DNA of 36,019 nt. It comes from JACJYC01 sp964558465 (GTDB taxonomy: Bacteria > Bacteroidota > Bacteroidia > Chitinophagales > Saprospiraceae). The notes beneath the pieces are model-generated. The model saw nothing but the letters and a program-made list of their open reading frames with translations. It was not told the DNA's origin and did no database searches. Positions 1 to 8,149 of the stretch are shown one piece after another. Every line of letters starts with the position of its first letter. Position 1 is the first letter of the stretch. Both the position numbers and the translations under genes were made by a program. The stretch is from contig CAZLEF010000072.1 in the NCBI GenBank assembly GCA_964558465.1, positions 1 to 36,019 on the forward strand, in the 5' to 3' direction.

Positions 1-531
1 GGAAAGGTTGCCGTGGATCTGCCGCAGTTTATCGTTGGAGATAATGATGAGCGTATCCACATATTTTTTCAATTCTTCGAGGCCTTCATCGCCCTGGGTC
101 GTGCGTTTGCGCCCTTCGAAGGCAAACGGGAGGGTGACGATCCCCACGGTGAGGATATCCATCTCCTTTGCGGTTTTGGCAATAATGGGGGCAGCCCCGG
201 TACCGGTACCTCCGCCCATGCCCGCGGTGATGAAGAGCATTTTGCAATTGTTCTCCAGGTACTTGCGCACCTCTTCGATGGATTCTTCGCAAGCCAATTT
301 GCCGATATTGGGTTTTGACCCGGCGCCCCTGCCTTCGGTGAGGTTGGGCCCCAATTGGATTTTTGTTGGAACGCGGCTGATATCCATGGCCTGGTTATCG
401 GTATTGCAGATCGCAAAGTCGACACCAATAATGCCCTGGCTGAACATATGGTTGACCGCATTGCTGCCGCCACCGCCTACGCCGATTACCTTGATGATCG
501 GGCTTTCGTCCCTTGGAAGATCAAAAGTCAT
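1..531 (-). CDS. ftsZ: Cell division protein FtsZ (3' part outside window)
   Basis: FtsZ is the tubulin-like GTPase that polymerises into the Z-ring at midcell. The first 177 residues are visible, starting at the ATG at 529-531 and running unbroken off the left edge. The N-terminal Rossmann-like GTPase domain is clear: IKVIGVGGGGSNAVN at about 13-27, NTDNQA at 43-48, and the tubulin signature GGGTGTG at 106-112, followed by the PFAFEGRKR strand near 135-143. An AGGA sits just upstream of the ATG. It lies 85 bp downstream of ftsA, the usual terminal ftsA-ftsZ pair of the dcw cluster. The C-terminal half, the linker and the FtsA-binding tail are not in the window. Confidence 0.97.
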   Translation of the reverse strand, partial: MTFDLPRDESPIIKVIGVGGGGSNAVNHMFSQGIIGVDFAICNTDNQAMDISRVPTKIQLGPNLTEGRGAGSKPNIGKLACEESIEEVRKYLENNCKMLFITAGMGGGTGTGAAPIIAKTAKEMDILTVGIVTLPFAFEGRKRTTQGDEGLEELKKYVDTLIIISNDKLRQIHGNLS

Positions 532-616
532 GATTCCTGCTTTTAAGTTAATACTGGCTGGCGGGCAATCAATAGGTATCAGTAGGCGCCCGTCCAACAT
601 TTATTGCGTCTAAAAA

Positions 617-1939
617 TTAAAAGTCTTTGTCCGGTTCTGCTTCGAACCATTCCTTGGTGCGTTTGAACAATTGTTCGTACCATTTGCCGCCGGCGTCTTC
701 GTGCACGGTTGCCGCTTCTTCTTTTTCGGCTACCTGGACAACAGCCGGCGTTTTGCCGGACTCCAGGTCTTCGAGCCCTTTCAGCAACAAGCCGATGGCC
801 GTGGCATAGATCGGGCTGTTCAGTTGGGCTTTATACCCATGCGCCAACCGGTCGAGCGGGATGCCGACCCGGGTGTCGAACCCGGTGTGGAATGCCGTGA
901 GTTTATCGATATGGTTGAGCAATGCGCCGCCCCCGGTGAGGACGATGCCGCCGATCAGTTTTTTCTCGTACCCGGACCGCCGGATCTCCCAGACCACATA
1001 ATCGAGGATCTCTTCTACCCGGGACTGGATGATCCGGGCCAGGTTTTTCTCGGAGATCTCCTTGGGTTCGCGGCCTTTGAGCCCGGAAATGGTGATGATC
1101 CGGTTGTCGAAAACTTCGTCCGCCAGGGCTGAACCGAATTTGACTTTCAGCTTTTCGGCTTGTTGCACCATCACATTGCAGCCGTCCTTGATGTCCTTGG
1201 TGATCACATTTCCACCAAAGGGGATAACCGCCGTGTGCCGGATAATGCCGTCCTGAAAGATCGTGATGTCGGTGGTGCCGCCGCCGATATCGACCAGGGC
1301 AACGCCGGCTTCCTTCTCTTCTTCGCTCAGCACAGCCGCGGCGGAAGCGATGGGCTCGAGGGTCATGTTGGCGACCCGCATCCCTGTGCGTTCTACACAG
1401 CGGTGGATGTTGTTGGAAGCGGTGATCTGGCCGGTAATAATGTGGAAATTGGCTTCCAGGCGAATGCCGGACATCCCGATCGGGTCGGTAATGCCCTGCT
1501 CATTGTCCACGGTGTACTCTTGCGGAATCACGTGAAGGATCTTGTCGCCCGGAGGCAGCACCAGCTTGTACATGTCGCTGACAAGGCGGTCAATGTCCCG
1601 CTGGCTAATCTCGGTGTGATCGTTATCCCTGGTCAGGATACCGCGGTGCTGCAGGCTTTTGATGTGCTGGCCGGCAATGCCGACGTGAACGACATCAAAC
1701 TCCAGGCCAGAACTGCGTTTTGCAAGGCCGGCAGCGTCGGAAATGGCTTTTACCGTTTTCTCAATGTTGGACACTACCCCGCGAAGAACACCTTCCGAAT
1801 CCACTTTGCCGAAGCCAAGGATCTCCAGTTTTCCGTGCTCATTGCGTCGGCCAACTACGGCGCAAACCTTTGTCGTCCCTATGTCCAGGGCGGTAACTAC
1901 GCCGGTGTTAACAGGTTTTGGTTCCATAATACGCGTCAT
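617..1939 (-). CDS. ftsA: Cell division protein FtsA
   Basis: FtsA is the actin-like ATPase that tethers FtsZ filaments to the inner membrane and recruits later divisome proteins. The product is about 440 aa. Visible motifs are the phosphate-1 loop LDIGTTKVCAVVG near the N-terminus, phosphate-2 VDIGGGTTDITIF near 215-230, and the adenosine loop GGIVLTGGGALL near 330-340. The C-terminus (WYEQLFKRTKEWFEAE) fits the amphipathic membrane-targeting helix. I chose the ATG at 1937-1939. The frame stays open to a TTG at 1972, but that extension carries a GTATGC/GCATAC inverted repeat and looks like leader. Another ATG lies at 1925-1927. It follows ftsQ after an unusually long 279 bp AT-rich gap, so ftsA-ftsZ may also have a promoter of their own; I could not assign one. 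Confidence 0.95.
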   Translation of the reverse strand: MTRIMEPKPVNTGVVTALDIGTTKVCAVVGRRNEHGKLEILGFGKVDSEGVLRGVVSNIEKTVKAISDAAGLAKRSSGLEFDVVHVGIAGQHIKSLQHRGILTRDNDHTEISQRDIDRLVSDMYKLVLPPGDKILHVIPQEYTVDNEQGITDPIGMSGIRLEANFHIITGQITASNNIHRCVERTGMRVANMTLEPIASAAAVLSEEEKEAGVALVDIGGGTTDITIFQDGIIRHTAVIPFGGNVITKDIKDGCNVMVQQAEKLKVKFGSALADEVFDNRIITISGLKGREPKEISEKNLARIIQSRVEEILDYVVWEIRRSGYEKKLIGGIVLTGGGALLNHIDKLTAFHTGFDTRVGIPLDRLAHGYKAQLNSPIYATAIGLLLKGLEDLESGKTPAVVQVAEKEEAATVHEDAGGKWYEQLFKRTKEWFEAEPDKDF

Positions 1940-2056
1940 TTTGATGATCGTATGCCCTTCTGGTGCATACAAAAAAATCGTGGCAATTTAAAACAATTAA
2001 TTTATTTTTCATAATTTTTTTTACAAAAAATTATATTTTTTTTTAAAAAATCGATT

Positions 2057-2089
2057 GTTACCCCGCGCGGGGCGTTACCCCGCGCTTTT
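2057..2089. repeat. GC-rich direct repeat and hairpin in the ftsQ-ftsA gap
   Basis: The 12-mer GTTACCCCGCGC occurs twice (2057-2068 and 2074-2085). The stretch can fold into a perfect 8-bp stem (2065-2072 with 2078-2085, GCGCGGGG/CCCCGCGC) with a 5-nt loop. On the plus strand the stem is followed directly by TTTT, which resembles an intrinsic terminator, but no plus-strand gene ends here. On the minus strand, the direction of transcription, the T-run comes more than ten bases later. It sits between a very AT-rich stretch (2011-2050) and the end of ftsQ. Its role is unknown. Confidence 0.6.
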
Positions 2090-2185
2090 GTATGCCGCCC
2101 CTTTGGGGCTTGTATTTCGGGCGCGTTTTCTTTGACCCTCTTCTCATTGTCCCCCGGCCATTACGAAGGGGCGCACCCCACTGAA

Positions 2186-2201
2186 CTTCGGCTTCGCTCA
2201 G
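2186..2201 (-). repeat. CTGAGCGAAGCCGAAG-type dispersed repeat, copy 1
   Basis: On the minus strand this reads CTGAGCGAAGCCGAAG and starts 17 bp after the ftsQ stop codon. A second copy with 14 of 16 bases identical lies after the sugar transferase gene at 27510-27525. Both follow stop codons of minus-strand genes. Confidence 0.5.
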
Positions 2202-2218
2202 TTCCCCGCCACTGGCCA

Positions 2219-3046
2219 CTATTTCACCCCCACCACCTGGCCCTTGTAGCGCAGGTCCACCGCCCGGTATTTACGCCAGCCCTCGATATCGGTCACCTCG
2301 TTGTAAAATATCCTGAGCCGTTTCAATTTATCTTCCACTTCGTTCATCTGACCGAACAAGATCCTGGAGGGCCCCATTTTGGCTACCAGGGTCAATTCCC
2401 CCCGGTTGCTGACGTGGATCTGCTCCACCATTGCCATCAAAAGTTCATCTTCCCGGATAAACTCTGCCAGTTGGAATACATCCTTTAATGTATTCTTTTT
2501 GCGCTCGAGGAACTCCGGCGTATGCGGCGGAACGTTCCCCGTAGCGACCAGTACCCGGGCGGAGAAATGGGCCGACAAAGGCATCTTTACCCCATTGATA
2601 TCCAGGTAATAGTTCAATCCGTTGTTGTCAATCACCCGGAGAACCGGCGCCCGCTGGGTCACTTGAATCCGAACCCGGTTTTTAGCATCCACATAAGCCT
2701 CTGCGTCGAGGATGAAGGGCTCTGCTTCGAGCACCCTTTCAAGGCGGTCCACTTCAAGTTCCCGGACAGCCAATGCAGTCAATGGAATACCAAAACTCCG
2801 GTCGATCACTTTTTGAATATCTCCCTGGGTGATCAGCAAGGCGTCCTTCTCCAGGGGTTCCACTTCGATTAATACATCGCTGACCAGTTTTCCTCCTTTC
2901 CATTCCACCGCAGTGACCAGGACTACAACCGCAACTATGCCGGCGGCAATCAGCCCGAGGCGCTTCAGGTTTTGTATATTTGCTTCCTTGAAGATCATTG
3001 CACTTTGCTGCATTGTAATTCCATTATCACGTTCACCGGACTTCAT
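2219..3046 (-). CDS. ftsQ: Cell division protein FtsQ/DivIB
   Basis: FtsQ is a bitopic inner-membrane protein that links early and late divisome parts through FtsL and FtsB. The 275-aa product has a cytoplasmic N-terminus, one membrane segment near residues 30-46 (LGLIAAGIVAVVVLVTAV), and then a periplasmic region. That region begins with a POTRA-like segment (VEPLEKDALLITQGDIQKVIDR) and continues with the FtsQ domain. The ATG at 3044-3046 overlaps the murC stop codon as ATGA, which supports translational coupling and this start; a second ATG lies 11 codons in. Sequence conservation is low, as is normal for FtsQ, so the call rests on topology plus the murC-ftsQ-ftsA order. The E. coli-type ddl between murC and ftsQ is absent. 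Confidence 0.9.
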   Translation of the reverse strand: MKSGERDNGITMQQSAMIFKEANIQNLKRLGLIAAGIVAVVVLVTAVEWKGGKLVSDVLIEVEPLEKDALLITQGDIQKVIDRSFGIPLTALAVRELEVDRLERVLEAEPFILDAEAYVDAKNRVRIQVTQRAPVLRVIDNNGLNYYLDINGVKMPLSAHFSARVLVATGNVPPHTPEFLERKKNTLKDVFQLAEFIREDELLMAMVEQIHVSNRGELTLVAKMGPSRILFGQMNEVEDKLKRLRIFYNEVTDIEGWRKYRAVDLRYKGQVVGVK

Positions 3047-4413
3047 GCCGGCAGTTCTGCCTGTTTTTGTTCCAGCATTTGCCGGATGGGCGTTACCATC
3101 GCATCGATATTGCCTGCGCCCATCGTCAGCAATATTTCCAATTGAAGGCCGCTTAAAACCTGCACCAGGTTTTCCCGGGCAACAAGCCGTTTGCGTTTAT
3201 TTTTCATCAACCCCAGTAACATGGCCGAATCGACGCCGGGGATGGGTTCTTCCCTGGCCGGATAGATATCCAGTAAAATGACCTCATCCAGTTGATCCAA
3301 AGCGGCTGCAAATGCCGGGGCAAAATCTTTTGTCCGGCTGTACAAATGGGGCTGAAAAACGCCGGTCAGCTTTTTACCGGCAAACAACTGGCGGGCTGCA
3401 CCGATGGTCGCTTCCAGCTCTGCCGGATGGTGGGCATAGTCGTCGACAAAAACGGTCCTCCCGGATCTGAAAATGACTTCAAACCGCCGCTGCACTCCCC
3501 GAAAATCCGCCAGGGCTTTCCGGATGGCTTCCCCTGTTATGCCCAATTCAAGGGCGATTGCGACAACTGCCGTTGCATTCTCCACATTGTGCCGGCCTGG
3601 CTGCGCCAGCTTCAGATTTTCCATCCGTCCGCCGGGGCCTTCAAAATCGAATACGAAGAAGCCGTCTTCAACCCGGATATTGGTGCTTTTGAAGGCGCCA
3701 CCGTTCACTCCGTACGTATTTACACCTCTGCATCCGGCAAATTCTTTCTCCAGCCCGTTTCTGATCCAGATCTTTCCGCCTGTTTTCAATTTTCCGGCAA
3801 AAGCCCTGAAGCCGGTTTCCATCAATCCTTCCCAGTCGCCGTAAATATCCAGGTGGTCGGGGTCGATGGACGTGATCACCGCAAGGTCCGGTGAAAGTTG
3901 CAGGAAAGAACGGTCGTATTCATCGGCCTCTACGACGACCCAGTCACCGGCCCCGTTCACAAAATTGGAGCCGAAGTTGCCGGCAATACCGCCCAGAAAT
4001 GCCGAACAGTCGATATTTCCGGTACGCAACACATGGGCCGCCATCGAACTGGTGGTTGTTTTGCCGTGGGTACCTGCTATGGCTATCGTTCGCCGCCCGC
4101 GGCTGATCAGACCCAATACTTCTGCGCGTTTCAAAACCGGCGTCCCGTGTTCCTGAAAATACTTCAGTTCCAGGTGATTACCGGGGACGGCAGGCGTGTA
4201 GACCACCAGATCAACGCCTGCAGGTATCTTGCCCGTATCTTCCGTATAATGGACCTGCATCCCTTCCGCTGCCAAAGCTTTGGTCAGGGGAGTTTCTGTT
4301 TTATCGTACCCGTGGATCTCGCATCCCAACCTCCTGAAATACCGGGCCAGGGCGCTCATACCGATGCCGCCGATTCCGATAAAGTAGAGTTTTTTAATGT
4401 CGTTGAGATGCAC
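3043..4413 (-). CDS. murC: UDP-N-acetylmuramate--L-alanine ligase
   Basis: MurC is the cytoplasmic ATP-dependent ligase that adds L-alanine to UDP-MurNAc, the first step of stem-peptide synthesis. The 456-aa length is typical. The N-terminal UDP-binding glycine motif is FIGIGGIGMS (11-20), the ATP P-loop is GTHGKTT (114-120), and the Mur-ligase central motif VVEADEYDRSF and C-terminal DDYAHHPAELEAT are present. The start is a GTG at 4411-4413; I see no in-frame ATG giving a full N-terminus. It is 57 bp downstream of murG, across a CTCACCCT repeat tract, and overlaps ftsQ by 4 bp. Confidence 0.97.
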   Translation of the reverse strand: MHLNDIKKLYFIGIGGIGMSALARYFRRLGCEIHGYDKTETPLTKALAAEGMQVHYTEDTGKIPAGVDLVVYTPAVPGNHLELKYFQEHGTPVLKRAEVLGLISRGRRTIAIAGTHGKTTTSSMAAHVLRTGNIDCSAFLGGIAGNFGSNFVNGAGDWVVVEADEYDRSFLQLSPDLAVITSIDPDHLDIYGDWEGLMETGFRAFAGKLKTGGKIWIRNGLEKEFAGCRGVNTYGVNGGAFKSTNIRVEDGFFVFDFEGPGGRMENLKLAQPGRHNVENATAVVAIALELGITGEAIRKALADFRGVQRRFEVIFRSGRTVFVDDYAHHPAELEATIGAARQLFAGKKLTGVFQPHLYSRTKDFAPAFAAALDQLDEVILLDIYPAREEPIPGVDSAMLLGLMKNKRKRLVARENLVQVLSGLQLEILLTMGAGNIDAMVTPIRQMLEQKQAELPA

Positions 4414-4437
4414 TTTTGTTATTGTTTATGGTTGTTT

Positions 4438-4477
4438 CTCACCCTCTCACCCTCTCACCCTCTCACCCTCTCACCCT
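4438..4477. repeat. 8-bp tandem repeat (CTCACCCT x5) at murG 3' end
   Basis: There are five perfect head-to-tail copies of CTCACCCT (plus-strand reading), period 8. The tract starts 24 bp before the murC start codon and reaches back into murG: the murG TGA stop (4471-4473) and its last codons lie inside the final copy. It occupies most of the 57-bp murG-murC spacer. Confidence 0.9.
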
Positions 4478-5577
4478 CCCCGGGCCAGTTCCAGCACCAG
4501 GCCGGCGATCTGGTCGGCAGCGTCCGGTTTAGCGAGTTTCAGAATATTTTGGCTCAGCAGGCGCCGTTTACCGGGGTCGTTCAACAATTCAAGGCCTTTT
4601 GAAATGATGTTTTCCCGGGCCTGGTTGTTCGGCAACAAAACAGCCGCTTCTTTTTCTGCCAGGGCCATTGCGTTTTTGGTCTGATGGTCTTCCGCCACGT
4701 TAGGGGAAGGGATCAGGATCGCGGCTTTGCCCAGCAAGGCCAGTTCGGCGATTGTCAGGGCTCCTGCCCGGCAAATGACGAGGTCTGCAAGGGCATAAGC
4801 CAGGTCCATCCGGTCGATAAAAGGCCGGATCTGCACATTTGGCAGTTGAGCCGTCTGTCCGGTTCCGAAGCGACCGGCGTATAATTTACCGGCTTGCCAG
4901 AGCACCTGGATTTCCGGATGGGCGGCCAGCAAAACTGCATTGGCCTCCATCGCTTCGTTCAGGGATAAGGCGCCGAGGCTGCCGCCAAAAACAAAAACGG
5001 TCGGTTTGCCGGGGTCCAGGCCAAAATGTCCGGCGGCGTTGTTTTTATCGGCGTGGGCGTTTAACAGGTCCTTCCGCACCGGGTTGCCGGTCAGCACGAG
5101 TTTTTCAGCGGGGAAAAAGCGGTCCATTTTGTCATAAGCCACGCAGATCCTGGAGGCGCTTTTGGCCAGCAAACGGTTCGTGACGCCTGCATAGGAGTTT
5201 TGTTCCTGGATGAGGGTTGGAATGCCTTTTCTGGCAGCTGCCCGCAGCAAAGGCCCGCTTGCGTATCCGCCGACCCCAACGGCCACGTCGGGCCGAAACG
5301 TGCGGACGATTTGCCAGGCCTGCCACATACTGGATGCCAGTTTCAGGGGAAAGACCAGGTTCCTCAATGTCAATTGGCGGTGAAAACCGCTGATCCACAA
5401 TCCTTTGATCGGGTACCCGGCAGCCGGGACTTTTTCCATTTCAATTTTATCCCGGGCGCCCACAAACAAAATTTCTGCCCCGGGTTCGCGCTTTTTAACG
5501 GCATCGGCAATAGCGATGGCCGGGAAAACATGCCCCCCTGTTCCGCCTCCGCTGATGATGATCTTCAAAGAGTCCAT
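4471..5577 (-). CDS. murG: UDP-GlcNAc:undecaprenyl-PP-MurNAc-pentapeptide GlcNAc transferase
   Basis: MurG is the membrane-associated GT28 enzyme that converts lipid I to lipid II. The product is 368 aa, close to the usual 355-365. The lipid-I/diphosphate loop GGGTGGHVFPA is at about 10-20. The second glycine loop GVGGYASGP is near 100, and VFGGSLGA and the UDP-GlcNAc-binding stretch RAGALTIAELALLGKAAILIPSP lie in the C-terminal domain. The start is the ATG at 5575-5577, 23 bp after ftsW. Its stop codon falls inside the CTCACCCT repeat, so its C-terminal residues (ARGG) are partly repeat-encoded. Confidence 0.97.
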   Translation of the reverse strand: MDSLKIIISGGGTGGHVFPAIAIADAVKKREPGAEILFVGARDKIEMEKVPAAGYPIKGLWISGFHRQLTLRNLVFPLKLASSMWQAWQIVRTFRPDVAVGVGGYASGPLLRAAARKGIPTLIQEQNSYAGVTNRLLAKSASRICVAYDKMDRFFPAEKLVLTGNPVRKDLLNAHADKNNAAGHFGLDPGKPTVFVFGGSLGALSLNEAMEANAVLLAAHPEIQVLWQAGKLYAGRFGTGQTAQLPNVQIRPFIDRMDLAYALADLVICRAGALTIAELALLGKAAILIPSPNVAEDHQTKNAMALAEKEAAVLLPNNQARENIISKGLELLNDPGKRRLLSQNILKLAKPDAADQIAGLVLELARGG

Positions 5578-5600
5578 TTCAAAGCGCTTGTTTTAAAAAT

Positions 5601-6740
5601 TTATGCCGTTGCTTCAATATATTTACTGGCGCTCAAAATGGCGCCGAATGCAATACAGGTGAAGATCAACGAAGAGCCCCCCGAACTGATCATGGGCAGG
5701 GTCAGCCCGGTAACCGGCATCAGATCTACGGCTACCGCGACATTGATCAATGCCTGGAAAACCAGCAGAATCGTCAGCCCCATGGCCATCATCGCGCCAA
5801 ACGCCTTCGGGCTTTTGGTCACCAGCCGGGTCACCCTGAAAAACAGGAACACATACAGGCTGATCACCAGTATTCCGCCGACCACGCCGTATTCTTCACA
5901 GATAATGGCGTAAATGTAATCGGCGTGCGGAGAGGCCAGGTAAGACCGCTGCATGCTGTTGCCAGGCCCCAGGCCTACCCATCCTCCGTTGGCAATAGCG
6001 ATCTTTGACTGTACCACCTGGTCATCAATATTTCTTTCTTCGCTCAAAAATTTCTGGATCCGGCTGCTCCAGGTTGCCGACCGGATGGAATCGGGGAAAA
6101 TATCGCCCAGGACGTAGAGGAAGGCAAAAACCACCAATCCGCCGACCAAAAGGCTTCCGATATACCTGAGCGCCACCCTGCCCACAAACATCATAGCCAT
6201 GCAGGTGATGAATAAAAGAGCTGCAGTCGACAAGTTGGCGGGGGCGATCAATCCGCAGATGATCAATACGGGAACGATAATGGGCAAAAAGGCCTCCTTC
6301 CATTCTTCAATATAATCCTGTTTGGAGGAGATCGCACGGGCGACATATATCACAAGGGCCAGTTTTGCCAGGTCGGAGGTCTGAAAGGTCAACCCGATGT
6401 ACGGCAGGTACAACCACCGCCTGGCTTCATTGATCTCCAGACCCAGCGCCAGCGTAAGCACCAGCAATGGAATGACGGTTGCCAGCAAATAAGGGGACCA
6501 TTGCGAATACCTGAGGTAATAAATCAAGTGGCAGATATAGGTCAGCACCAGGCCAAAGAACAGCAAAATGCCCTGTTTCATCAAAAACCACTCGGTATTG
6601 CCGCCGGTTACCCGGTAGGCCAGGGTACCCGTTGCACTGTAGACGCCAAGCAGAGAAATAATGGACAAAAGGACCAGTATGGCCCAGATGGCCTTGTCGC
6701 CTTTTAACTCTGCGTTGATCCGTGCTACAAAATTGGACAT
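5601..6740 (-). CDS. ftsW: Septal peptidoglycan polymerase FtsW (SEDS family)
   Basis: FtsW is the SEDS glycosyltransferase that polymerises lipid II at the septum together with FtsI. The product is about 379 aa with roughly ten hydrophobic segments. It shows the SEDS hallmarks NGGWVGLGPGNSMQRSYLA and the HADYIYAIICEEYG stretch, plus a C-terminal PMISSGGSSLI motif. I start it at the ATG at 6738-6740 (MSNFVARINAELKGD). The frame stays open upstream, but that part is translated from the TTTGGGATGG repeat tract and is most likely not coding. It sits between murD and murG, as usual in dcw clusters. RodA is the alternative SEDS protein, but the context argues for FtsW. Confidence 0.95.
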   Translation of the reverse strand: MSNFVARINAELKGDKAIWAILVLLSIISLLGVYSATGTLAYRVTGGNTEWFLMKQGILLFFGLVLTYICHLIYYLRYSQWSPYLLATVIPLLVLTLALGLEINEARRWLYLPYIGLTFQTSDLAKLALVIYVARAISSKQDYIEEWKEAFLPIIVPVLIICGLIAPANLSTAALLFITCMAMMFVGRVALRYIGSLLVGGLVVFAFLYVLGDIFPDSIRSATWSSRIQKFLSEERNIDDQVVQSKIAIANGGWVGLGPGNSMQRSYLASPHADYIYAIICEEYGVVGGILVISLYVFLFFRVTRLVTKSPKAFGAMMAMGLTILLVFQALINVAVAVDLMPVTGLTLPMISSGGSSLIFTCIAFGAILSASKYIEATA

Positions 6741-6754
6741 ACTTTTTTTTTTAG

Positions 6755-6829
6755 TTTGGGATGGTTTAGTTTGGTTTGGGATGGTTTGGGCGGTCGTAAG
6801 ACAAACAACCCCAAACAACCCCAAACAAA
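6755..6829. repeat. TTTGGGATGG / CAAACAACCC repeat tract between murD and ftsW
   Basis: The left part has several TTTGGG units, some as TTTGGGATGG and some degenerate. The right part, 6801-6829, has the opposite-strand type (CAAACAACCC x2 plus partials). The GTTTGGG and CCCAAAC arms face each other, so a hairpin is possible. The tract fills nearly the whole murD-ftsW spacer and ends 9 bp before the murD stop codon. The related family recurs at 13097, 16325 and 23425. Confidence 0.8.
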
Positions 6830-6838
6830 TTTAAACAA

Positions 6839-8143
6839 CTACACCAACCGCCTGACCGCCTCCCTGAACTGCCCGCCCCTGTCCTCATAGTTCTTGAACA
6901 GGTCGAAGCTTGCACAGGCCGGCGACAACAATACCACATCCCCGGGTTCCGCCAGGGCCATTGCGCCATTAACGGCTGCGATTGCGCTGCCGGCTTCTTC
7001 CATGGGTTTTCCGAGCCCGCCAAAAAAATCCAGCAACTTGCGATTATCCGCGCCCAGGCAAATGATCGCCTTTACTTTTTCCTTTACCAGCGGCAACAGG
7101 GGCAGGTAATCATTCCCCTTATCTTGTCCGCCAACGATCCAGATCGTCGGCCGGGTCATCGCCTGCAGGGCATAAAAGACGGAATCTACGTTGGTGGCTT
7201 TACTATCGTTGATGAACAAGACTCCGTTCACCAGGCCAACGTCTTCCATCCTGTGGGGGGCAGGCTGAAAAGACTCCAGTCCTTTTCTGATCTGTTGCGG
7301 CGAAACGCCCATCATTGCGGCGATATTGGCGGCAAAAAGCGCATTGAGCGCATTATGCTTTCCCAGCAGCCTGGTGGAAGAAAGGTCGTATTCCGTTCCC
7401 GCCACATCAATCCTGCTGCCATTGATCATACCGCCGTGAACAGGCGCCTTTATGCCTTTGATCTCATGGCTTTTCATGTACCCGGCAATATTGGGATCCT
7501 CGCTTAAATACAGGAATCGATCCTCCGGTCGCTGGTTCATGTTGATGCGGAACTTTGACCGCACGTAATTAAAAAACTCATAATCGTACCGGTCAAGATG
7601 ATCCGGGGTGATGTTGAGCAAGGCTGCAATATGGGGCCTGAACCGCACAATGCCGTCCAGTTGAAAACTGCTCAGTTCCAGCACATAACAGGTTGCCGGG
7701 CTTTCGGCCACCCTCCTTGCAAAACTGAATCCCACATTGCCGACCAGGGCCGCATCCAGTCCTGCGGTGTGGAGCAGGTGCCAGGACAGCAGGGTGGTTG
7801 TCGTTTTGCCGTTGCTGCCCGTGATCCCGATAATGGTTGAATCCGTATACCGGGATGCAAATTCAATTTCATCGATGACGGGTTTTCCGGCGAGCCGCAA
7901 AGCCTGAACGAGTGGGGCTTTATCCGGAATACCGGGGCTTTTGATCACTTCTTCCGCAGCCAGTATCCGGTCCCAGTTATGCCGGCCTTCCTCATATGGA
8001 ATGCCCTTTTCTACCAGTTCAAGTTTAAACTTGTCTTTGATATCCCCTATGTCGGAGACAAAAACGCCCAATCCGGCTTTTTGCGCCAGAACTGCCGCTC
8101 CGACCCCACTTTCACCTGCGCCAAGTATGACCGTCTCGCCCAT
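6839..8143 (-). CDS. murD: UDP-N-acetylmuramoyl-L-alanine--D-glutamate ligase
   Basis: MurD is the cytoplasmic ATP-dependent ligase that adds D-glutamate to UDP-MurNAc-L-Ala. The 434-aa product has the N-terminal nucleotide-fold loop LGAGESGVGAA (7-17), the P-loop GSNGKTTT (109-116), LELSSFQLD in the central domain, NALNALFAANIAA, and the C-terminal NDSKATNVDS motif typical of MurD. The ATG at 8141-8143 lies 6 bp after the mraY stop, so the two are tightly coupled. Confidence 0.97.
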   Translation of the reverse strand: MGETVILGAGESGVGAAVLAQKAGLGVFVSDIGDIKDKFKLELVEKGIPYEEGRHNWDRILAAEEVIKSPGIPDKAPLVQALRLAGKPVIDEIEFASRYTDSTIIGITGSNGKTTTTLLSWHLLHTAGLDAALVGNVGFSFARRVAESPATCYVLELSSFQLDGIVRFRPHIAALLNITPDHLDRYDYEFFNYVRSKFRINMNQRPEDRFLYLSEDPNIAGYMKSHEIKGIKAPVHGGMINGSRIDVAGTEYDLSSTRLLGKHNALNALFAANIAAMMGVSPQQIRKGLESFQPAPHRMEDVGLVNGVLFINDSKATNVDSVFYALQAMTRPTIWIVGGQDKGNDYLPLLPLVKEKVKAIICLGADNRKLLDFFGGLGKPMEEAGSAIAAVNGAMALAEPGDVVLLSPACASFDLFKNYEDRGGQFREAVRRLV

Positions 8144-8149
8144 TTTTGA

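Noticed and set aside
2065..2089. Intrinsic terminator on the plus strand in the ftsQ-ftsA gap
   Set aside because: Although a stem followed by TTTT is present, no plus-strand gene ends here, so I list it only as a repeat/hairpin.
6741..6824. Longer FtsW N-terminus (28 more residues) reading from the repeat tract
   Set aside because: The added part is repeat translation (TIPNQTKPSQTKKKS) with no FtsW similarity, and the ATG at 6738-6740 gives a normal N-terminus.
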